Source: Campylobacter sp. LR291e
GTDB lineage: Bacteria > Campylobacterota > Campylobacteria > Campylobacterales > Campylobacteraceae
Reading direction: 5' to 3'
DNA length: 64,000 bases
Assembly: GCF_008633915.1 (NCBI RefSeq)
Contig: NZ_VJNV01000032.1
Coordinates: forward strand, 53,249-117,248
The position numbers and the translations under genes were made by a program. Shown here piece after piece: positions 58,739-64,000 of this stretch (position 1 is the first letter of the stretch; each line of letters opens with the position of its first letter). The notes under the pieces were generated by a model. That model searched no databases. It saw only the letters and a list, made by a program, of their open reading frames with translations, and was not told the DNA's origin.

Positions 58739-60076
58739 TTGTTTGAACTTGTAAGCGAATCTTTTAAAACTGCTATTAATAAACTTCGTTTTATAGATGA
58801 TGAAAAGGCACTTAAAAACGCCTTAGATACACTAAAAAAAGCCCTTTTAAAGGCTGATGTGCATCATAAAGTAGTAAAAGAACTTTTAGTTTTAATAGAA
58901 GAAGATTTAAAAAAAAGTGGTATAGGACAGCAACAATTTTTATTAGCCATTAAGAAAAATTTAGAAGAAATTTTAAGTATTAAGGGTGCAAATTCGGGTT
59001 TTGTGTTTGCCTTAAAGCCACCAACTATCGTTTTAATGGTAGGACTTCAAGGTGGAGGTAAGACAACTAGCACGGTTAAATTAGCCAATTACTTAAAATT
59101 ACGCAATAAAAAGGTATTAATCGCAGCCTGTGATTTACAAAGATTGGCCGCTGTTGAACAATTAAAACAACTTTGCGAAAGCAATGAATTAACACTTTTT
59201 TATATAGAAAATGAAACAAATCCTTTAAAGGTAGCTAAAGAAGCACTTAAAAAAGCAAAAGAAAGCATGGTGGATGTTTTGTTTGTCGATACTGCTGGTC
59301 GTTTGGCTATTGATGAGCCTTTGATGCAAGAATTAAGAGATATTAAGCAAAGTTTAAACCCTGATGAAATTTTTTATGTAGCCGATGCTATGAGTGGGCA
59401 AGATGGGGTAAAAACTGCTGTAGCTTTTAATGATAGTTTAGGCATTAGTGGGGTTATTTTAAGCAAATTTGATGCTGATACAAAGGGTGGGGTTGCACTT
59501 GGTATAGCTAAACAAATAGGAATTCCTTTGCGTTTTGTCGGTGTTGGTGAAAAGGTAGCTGACTTAGAATTATTTGTACCTGATAGAATAGTAAGTCGCA
59601 TTATGGGCGAGGGTGACCTAGCTACTTTAGCTGAAAAAACAGCAGCCGTAATTAGTGAAAAAGATGCGAAAAAATTAACTCAAAAGATTAAAAAAGGGGC
59701 TTTTAATTTTGAAGATTTTCTAAATCAAATGGAAAGTATGAAAAAGTTAGGAAGTATGAAATCTTTAATAGGAATGATACCTGGTCTTTCAAATATGGCT
59801 TCTCAATTAAAAGATATAGACCTTGAAAATTCAAAAGAAATTATTCATATAAAGGCAATGATTTCATCAATGACCTTAAAAGAAAGGCAAAACCCTGAAC
59901 TTTTAAATAATGCTAGAAAAAGAAGAATTGCATTAGGAGCTGGTTTATCTCAAATTCAAGTAAATCGTTTTTTAAAGCAGTTTGAAAATGCTGCAAAACT
60001 TGCAAAACGTTTTTCGGGTAAAAAAGGAATGGATAGCTTAATGCAGATGATGAATCAAGCAAGAAGACCTATGTGA
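58739..60076 (+). CDS. ffh: Signal recognition particle protein Ffh
   Basis: Ffh binds signal sequences and 4.5S RNA and docks with FtsY. The 445-residue GTPase has the N domain, GLQGGGKTTSTVKLA (P-loop near residue 103), DLQRLAAVEQLKQL, DTAGRLAID, SKFDADTKGG and GVGEKVADLELF, followed by the methionine-rich M domain (MNQMESMKKLGSMKSLIGMI type). The start is TTG with AAAAGG upstream. It is closed by a strong hairpin before rpsP. Confidence 0.96.
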   Translation: MFELVSESFKTAINKLRFIDDEKALKNALDTLKKALLKADVHHKVVKELLVLIEEDLKKSGIGQQQFLLAIKKNLEEILSIKGANSGFVFALKPPTIVLMVGLQGGGKTTSTVKLANYLKLRNKKVLIAACDLQRLAAVEQLKQLCESNELTLFYIENETNPLKVAKEALKKAKESMVDVLFVDTAGRLAIDEPLMQELRDIKQSLNPDEIFYVADAMSGQDGVKTAVAFNDSLGISGVILSKFDADTKGGVALGIAKQIGIPLRFVGVGEKVADLELFVPDRIVSRIMGEGDLATLAEKTAAVISEKDAKKLTQKIKKGAFNFEDFLNQMESMKKLGSMKSLIGMIPGLSNMASQLKDIDLENSKEIIHIKAMISSMTLKERQNPELLNNARKRRIALGAGLSQIQVNRFLKQFENAAKLAKRFSGKKGMDSLMQMMNQARRPM

Positions 60077-60121
60077 AATTTTATTTATAAATATTAGTGG
60101 TATTTATAAATAAAATTTTTT
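60076..60121 (+). terminator. Strong hairpin between ffh and rpsP
   Basis: A perfect 18-bp A/T stem (60076-60093 with 60101-60118) with a 7-base loop TTAGTGG is followed by a T run (60116-60121). The left arm begins at the last base of the ffh stop. It would terminate ffh messages or protect the 5' end of the ribosomal operon. Confidence 0.8.
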
Positions 60122-60141
60122 AAAAGTTTTAAGGAGAAAAT

Positions 60142-60369
60142 ATGACAGTAGTTAGACTTACAAGAATGGGTAGGACCAAAAGACCATTTTATCGTATCGT
60201 TGTAACTGATAGTAGAAAACGTAGAGATGGTGGCTGGATCGAAAGTATAGGATATTATAATCCTATGGTAGAACCAGAAGTAGTAAAATTTGACACTGAA
60301 AGATTAAATTATTGGAAAAGCGTCGGTGCTAGACTTAGCGATAAAGTTATTTCTATTACTAGTAAATAA
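60142..60369 (+). CDS. rpsP: 30S ribosomal protein S16
   Basis: The 75-residue protein starts [20 protein letters not shown] and has [19 protein letters not shown] and [17 protein letters not shown], all diagnostic of S16. AAGGAG precedes the ATG. It heads the rpsP-khpA-rimM-trmD-rplS ribosome cluster conserved in many bacteria. Confidence 0.97.
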   Translation: MTVVRLTRMGRTKRPFYRIVVTDSRKRRDGGWIESIGYYNPMVEPEVVKFDTERLNYWKSVGARLSDKVISITSK

Positions 60370-60371
60370 TT

Positions 60372-60614
60372 ATGGTTGAGAAATTTTTAGAAGAATATGC
60401 AAAATTAATAGCTCAATATCCTGAAAAAATTTCCATAGAAAAGCTTGATTTGGGCGATAATTTTGTAGAACTTATTCTTTATGCGGACAAGGCTGATACG
60501 GGTAAATTGATAGGTAGAAATGGCAAGATGATTAATGCTATTAAAACTGTGATTTCAGCTTATAAAAGCAAGGATGATACTAATTATAGAGTCACGGTTA
60601 AAGCCATTGAATGA
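60372..60614 (+). CDS. khpA: KH-domain RNA-binding protein KhpA
   Basis: The 80-residue protein is a single KH domain with the GxxG loop IGRNGKMINAIKTVI (about 49-63) and a C-terminal strand [10 protein letters not shown]. KhpA proteins bind RNA and, with KhpB in some bacteria, affect cell division and ribosome function. The rpsP-khpA-rimM order is typical. Two bases separate it from rpsP; its end overlaps the TTG of rimM by 8 bp. Confidence 0.9.
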   Translation: MVEKFLEEYAKLIAQYPEKISIEKLDLGDNFVELILYADKADTGKLIGRNGKMINAIKTVISAYKSKDDTNYRVTVKAIE

Positions 60615-61134
60615 ATTATTAAAGGTTGCAAAACTTGGTAAAACTATAGGTTTAAATGGCCATTTAAGATTGCATAATTTAAGTGATTTTTTATCTCAGT
60701 TTAAAAAAGGTGCTACTTTTTTTTGTAATGACAAAACACTTACTATCAAAGCTTTTAATAAGGATAATCTAACTATCTTATTTGAAGGCTTTGAAGATAT
60801 AAATTTAGCTAAGAATTTAGTAAATAAAGAACTTTATCAAAGTATAGAAAAAACTCGCAAAGAATGCAAACTTAAAAAGGATGAATTTTTTTATTTTGAT
60901 ATTTTAAAATGCGAGGTTTATGATAGCAAACAAAGACTTGGAAAAGTTGTTGATATTTTAGAAAATACTTCTTCTTGTTTGTTTGAAATTAACACCGATG
61001 AAACACTTATAAAACAAGGTTTAGCTAAGAATTTTTATATACCTTACATTGATAAATATGTTTTAAGTGTTGATATAAAAAATTTTAAAATTAATTGTAG
61101 CGACGAGGCTATTTATATCTTGGAAAATTCATAA
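60607..61134 (+). CDS. rimM: 16S rRNA maturation factor RimM
   Basis: RimM binds S19 and helps assemble the 30S head. Homology begins at [22 protein letters not shown], so the TTG at 60607 (175 residues) is chosen over a longer frame from 60574 that lacks conservation. The N-terminal barrel is followed by a PRC-like C-terminal domain ([21 protein letters not shown] and [16 protein letters not shown], quoted by ends). The TTG lies inside khpA, coupling the two. Confidence 0.9.
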   Translation: MNELLKVAKLGKTIGLNGHLRLHNLSDFLSQFKKGATFFCNDKTLTIKAFNKDNLTILFEGFEDINLAKNLVNKELYQSIEKTRKECKLKKDEFFYFDILKCEVYDSKQRLGKVVDILENTSSCLFEINTDETLIKQGLAKNFYIPYIDKYVLSVDIKNFKINCSDEAIYILENS

Positions 61135-61844
61135 TGAAACTTTCTTTTGTGTCTTTATTTTCAAATTTAATCGAGTTTTATTTTTCTGATTCTATACTTT
61201 CAAGGGCTAGGAAAAATAATTTATTTTCTTTAAATTTCATAAATCCTAGAGATTTTAGCAAGGATATACATAAAAAGGTAGATGATTATAAAATAGGAGG
61301 TGGGGCTGGTCTTTTAATGCAAATTCAACCTCTTTTTGATAGTTTAGAATTCATAAAAAAGCAAGATTCAAAGGCTCATTTTATCTTTTTAAACCCTTGT
61401 GCTAAGACCTTTACTCAAAAGGATGCAAAAAGACTTAGTAAAAAAGAACATATTGTCTTTGTTTGTGGAAGATATGAAGGAATTGATGAAAGAGTGATTG
61501 AACTTTTTGCAAATGAAATTTTTAGCGTTAGTGACGTGATTTTAACAGGTGGAGAGTTAGCTGCCCTTGTTTTAAGTGATGCGATTTTAAGAAATGTGGA
61601 TGAGGTCTTAGGCAATGAAAAAAGTCTAGAAGAAGAAAGCTTTGAAGATAATTTATTAGAAGCTCCTGCTTTTGCAAAGCCCTTTGATTTTGATACAAGT
61701 AAAAAAGCTAAAATTTTTAATCCTCCTTCAGTGTTTTTAAAGGGTAATCACGCTAAAATTGCCGATTTAAAATACATTTTAGCGTCTTGCAAAACGAAAT
61801 TTTTTAGGCCAGATTTATTCTTGGAGCATGAACGCAAAAAGTAA
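61134..61844 (+). CDS. trmD: tRNA (guanine-N1-)-methyltransferase
   Basis: TrmD methylates G37 next to the anticodon to prevent frameshifting. The 236-residue SPOUT enzyme has [36 protein letters not shown] and [20 protein letters not shown], the last forming the trefoil-knot SAM site. The ATG overlaps the rimM stop by one base. rplS follows after 9 bp. Confidence 0.96.
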   Translation: MKLSFVSLFSNLIEFYFSDSILSRARKNNLFSLNFINPRDFSKDIHKKVDDYKIGGGAGLLMQIQPLFDSLEFIKKQDSKAHFIFLNPCAKTFTQKDAKRLSKKEHIVFVCGRYEGIDERVIELFANEIFSVSDVILTGGELAALVLSDAILRNVDEVLGNEKSLEEESFEDNLLEAPAFAKPFDFDTSKKAKIFNPPSVFLKGNHAKIADLKYILASCKTKFFRPDLFLEHERKK

Positions 61845-61853
61845 GGAAAAGAT

Positions 61854-62210
61854 ATGAAAAATAAATATATTGAGCAGTTTGAGGCAAAACAAATTGGAGA
61901 AAAAAAGGTTTCTGATTTTCGTGCTGGTGATACTTTAAAACTTGCTATTCGTATCAAAGAAGGCGATAAGTCAAGAATTCAAAATTTCGAGGGTGTTTGC
62001 ATAGCTAGAAGAGGTAATGGAGTAGGTGAAACATTTATTGTACGCAAGATTGGTGCTAATAATATAGGTGTTGAAAGAATTTTCCCTATTTATAGCGAAA
62101 GCCTTGAAAGCATTAGCGTACTTAGAAGAGGGCATGTTAGACGTGCTAGATTATTTTATCTTAGACAAAGACGTGGTAAGGCTGCTCGTATCAAAGAACT
62201 TAAAAAATAG
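61854..62210 (+). CDS. rplS: 50S ribosomal protein L19
   Basis: The 118-residue protein has [55 protein letters not shown] and [17 protein letters not shown] (one gap added for reading), diagnostic of L19. Last gene of the rpsP cluster, followed by a terminator. Confidence 0.97.
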   Translation: MKNKYIEQFEAKQIGEKKVSDFRAGDTLKLAIRIKEGDKSRIQNFEGVCIARRGNGVGETFIVRKIGANNIGVERIFPIYSESLESISVLRRGHVRRARLFYLRQRRGKAARIKELKK

Positions 62211-62222
62211 TAGTTTAGCTTT

Positions 62223-62248
62223 AAAATTTGAGTTTTTCTCAAATTTTT
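62223..62248 (+). terminator. Terminator after rplS
   Basis: A 10-bp stem AAAATTTGAG (62223-62232) and CTCAAATTTT (62238-62247) with a T5 loop and trailing T lies 13 bp after the rplS stop. Confidence 0.78.
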
Positions 62249-62338
62249 GCTATTTAAACATTCATATTCTTAGCTTCATTTATTTATCATTTAAAAATTT
62301 TTCTAGGATTATGAATTTATTAAAATATGGAATTTATT

Positions 62339-63685
62339 ATGAATTGGAAAAAAGATTCTTGGAAAAACTATCCTATAAAGCAACAACCTGTTTATCCAAA
62401 TGAAAAAGAGTTAAATAAAACTCTAGCAAAGCTTGAAAAATTACCTCCTCTTGTCTTTGCTGGTGAAATCAGAAATTTACAAAAAAATCTCGCAAGGGTC
62501 ACTAGAAAAGAGGCCTTTTTATTGCAGGGTGGAGATTGTGCTGAAAGCTTTGAAAATTTCGGTGCTGTAAATATTAGGGATATGTTTAAGCTTTTATTGC
62601 AAATGGCTATTGTGCTAACCTTTGCAGGTGGCTGTCCCGTGGTTAAGATAGGTCGCATTGCTGGGCAGTTTGCAAAGCCTAGGAGTTCTGATTTTGAAGA
62701 GGTTAATGGGGTTAGTTTGCCAAGTTATAGAGGCGATATTATAAATGGTTTTGAATTTGATGAAAAGGCGAGAGTGCCTAGTCCTAAACGTATGATAGAA
62801 GCGTATTATCAAAGTGCTACGACTTTAAATTTATTAAGAGGTTTTGCTAAGGGTGGTTTAGCTGATTTACACGAAGTTCATCGCTGGAATTTGGGCTTTT
62901 TGAAAAAGAGTAAATTGCAAAAACAATACACAGATATAAGTGAAAAAATTTCAGAGACCCTAGCCTTTATGGAAGCTTGTGGTATCAATACTGGCAATGT
63001 CCCAAGCTTAAAAGAAGTTTCTATATATACTTCGCATGAGGCCTTACTTTTGCCTTATGAAGAAGCACTTACTAGGGTTGATAGTTTAAGCAATGAAATT
63101 TATGATTGTTCTGCCCATATGCTTTGGATAGGCGAAAGGACGCGTGAGATTGATGGAGCACATGTTCATTTTTTAAGTGGGGTTAAAAATCCATTAGGCG
63201 TTAAAATCGGTCCAAGTGCCAGTGCTAGTGATATCATAGCCCTTTCAAATGCCTTAAATCCAAGCAATGAAGAAGGAAGATTAAATATTATTATTAGAAT
63301 GGGTGCCGAAAAAATAGAACAAAATTTGCCAAAAATCTTTAAAGAATTAAGAAGCGAGGGCTTAAATTTAATTTATAGTATAGACCCAATGCATGGCAAT
63401 ACTGTTAAGGCTGGTAATTATAAAACTAGAGAATTTGATAATATCATTAAAGAGGTTAGGGCCTTTTTTGAAGTAGGCATAGCCGAGGGCATTTATCCAG
63501 GTGGAGTTCATCTTGAAATGACAGGGCAGGATGTTACAGAGTGTACGGGTGGCATTGTCTCAAATGTAAAAACTGAGAATTTGCAAAAAAGGTATGAAAC
63601 TCAGTGCGACCCAAGGTTAAATGCTGACCAGGCCTTAGAACTTGCCTTTTTAATCGCTGATTTAGTAAAAAAGGCTAGGGCGTGA
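62339..63685 (+). CDS. aroG: Type II DAHP synthase (first step of aromatic synthesis)
   Basis: The enzyme joins phosphoenolpyruvate and erythrose 4-phosphate at the head of the shikimate pathway. The protein starts [15 protein letters not shown] 62339 is preferred over an in-frame ATG at 62327 because GGA at 62329-62331 lies upstream and the shorter N terminus matches the family. Type II (plant-like) motifs include [48 protein letters not shown] and [13 protein letters not shown], with metal ligands in [15 protein letters not shown]. Total 448 residues is normal. Its stop overlaps the GTG of the next gene. Confidence 0.94.
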   Translation: MNWKKDSWKNYPIKQQPVYPNEKELNKTLAKLEKLPPLVFAGEIRNLQKNLARVTRKEAFLLQGGDCAESFENFGAVNIRDMFKLLLQMAIVLTFAGGCPVVKIGRIAGQFAKPRSSDFEEVNGVSLPSYRGDIINGFEFDEKARVPSPKRMIEAYYQSATTLNLLRGFAKGGLADLHEVHRWNLGFLKKSKLQKQYTDISEKISETLAFMEACGINTGNVPSLKEVSIYTSHEALLLPYEEALTRVDSLSNEIYDCSAHMLWIGERTREIDGAHVHFLSGVKNPLGVKIGPSASASDIIALSNALNPSNEEGRLNIIIRMGAEKIEQNLPKIFKELRSEGLNLIYSIDPMHGNTVKAGNYKTREFDNIIKEVRAFFEVGIAEGIYPGGVHLEMTGQDVTECTGGIVSNVKTENLQKRYETQCDPRLNADQALELAFLIADLVKKARA

Positions 63686-64000
63686 AAGTTTATGGGATTA
63701 AAAATTGTTCAAGTGTGAAAAAAGCTTTATCTTACTTAGAAGATAAAGGTATTAATTTTGATTTTTTAGATATTAAAAAGATTAATGAAAGTATTTTAAA
63801 TACTTGGCTTAAACAAAGAACCTTTGAAGATTTAATCAATCTAAAAGGTATGACAGCTAGAAAATTAAATTTAAAATCCTTAGATATGGATGAAAAAAGC
63901 TTAAAACAATTAGTTTTATCAAATTTAAGTCTTATTAAACGTCCTATTATAGAATATAAGGATAAAATTTTAATAGGACAAGAATATTTAACAAAATATA
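63682..64000 (+). CDS. ArsC/Spx/YffB-family protein (3' end missing)
   Basis: A GTG at 63682 overlaps the aroG stop (GTGA). The visible 106 residues begin [20 protein letters not shown], with a single Cys at the position of the glutaredoxin-like active site, then [14 protein letters not shown], a long ArsC-type helix and [14 protein letters not shown] near the cut. This matches the ArsC-like family that includes YffB and Spx; the family's role here (redox or regulatory) is unknown. I recall Cj0717 in this position in C. jejuni. The gene runs off the right edge. Confidence 0.85.
   Translation, partial: MKVYGIKNCSSVKKALSYLEDKGINFDFLDIKKINESILNTWLKQRTFEDLINLKGMTARKLNLKSLDMDEKSLKQLVLSNLSLIKRPIIEYKDKILIGQEYLTKY

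Noticed and set aside
62068..62403. ORF spanning the end of rplS and start of aroG
   Set aside because: It runs through a terminator hairpin and has no homology or ribosome site.

Overview
The window is low-GC, densely packed bacterial chromosome. It reads throughout as an epsilonproteobacterium of the genus Campylobacter. The evidence is extreme A/T codon bias, short intergenic gaps, frequent TTG starts, TATAAT -10 boxes without clear -35 boxes, and blocks of genes in the order I recall from C. jejuni: cmoB/Cj0977/Cj0978c/Cj0979c/Cj0980, proA with its neighbours, rodA to hydABCD, lolA-secA, atpE, cstA, the copper-delivery genes, alr, and glnA-cheZ to aroG. These blocks are joined in a different order from C. 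jejuni, so this is probably another species; I cannot name it from sequence alone.

Layout. 1-3972: MacAB-type tripartite efflux pump (the adaptor is cut by the left edge) with its outer-membrane lipoprotein. 4035-9018: an isolated thiG, cmoB, a Cj0977-like hotdog protein, a small lipoprotein, a hexapeptide acetyltransferase, a membrane-anchored nuclease and an M20 dipeptidase. 9078-10272: a two-gene ThrE-type amino-acid exporter whose larger half is broken by two frameshifts. 10317-14373: a flavoprotein oxidoreductase divergent from proA, a FUSC-like membrane protein, a DUF2726-like protein and a CAU-anticodon tRNA. 14421-30834: rodA, then a long rightward run for RNA modification, cell division and envelope work: pseudouridine synthase, Fn3 lipoprotein, trmB, ftsE, ftsX, EnvC-like activator, pyrH, rpoZ, spoT, tyrS, nitronate monooxygenase, amidase and mnmC. 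30975-35064: the membrane [NiFe] uptake hydrogenase hydABCD. 35067-39457: lolA divergent from secA and a LolC/E-like permease, so lipoprotein and protein export together.

39567-49440 holds most of the accessory or decayed DNA. After atpE and tRNA-Leu there is an intact small VbhA-like antitoxin followed by a Fic toxin gene riddled with stops and frameshifts. Then come cstA with its YbdD partner, a copper/cytochrome-oxidase delivery set (Sco, an anchored protein, PCuAC), an L,D-carboxypeptidase-like YkuD protein, alr and trmL. A 1.85-kb stretch follows in which I find only three pseudogenes: two secreted proteins of unknown family and one possible lipoprotein.

49528-64000 is conserved: glnA, cheZ, a U32 peptidase-family protein, purE, glyQ, Nif3-like and zinc-ribbon proteins, waaA, a pseudouridine synthase, ffh, the rpsP-khpA-rimM-trmD-rplS ribosome cluster, type II DAHP synthase, and an ArsC/Spx-like gene cut by the right edge.

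I found no CRISPR array, IS element, prophage or clearly new multi-gene system. The points most worth a second look are the Fic relic beside tRNA-Leu, the decayed secreted-protein pair after trmL, the frameshifted exporter, and a few unusual low-complexity or duplicated protein regions.
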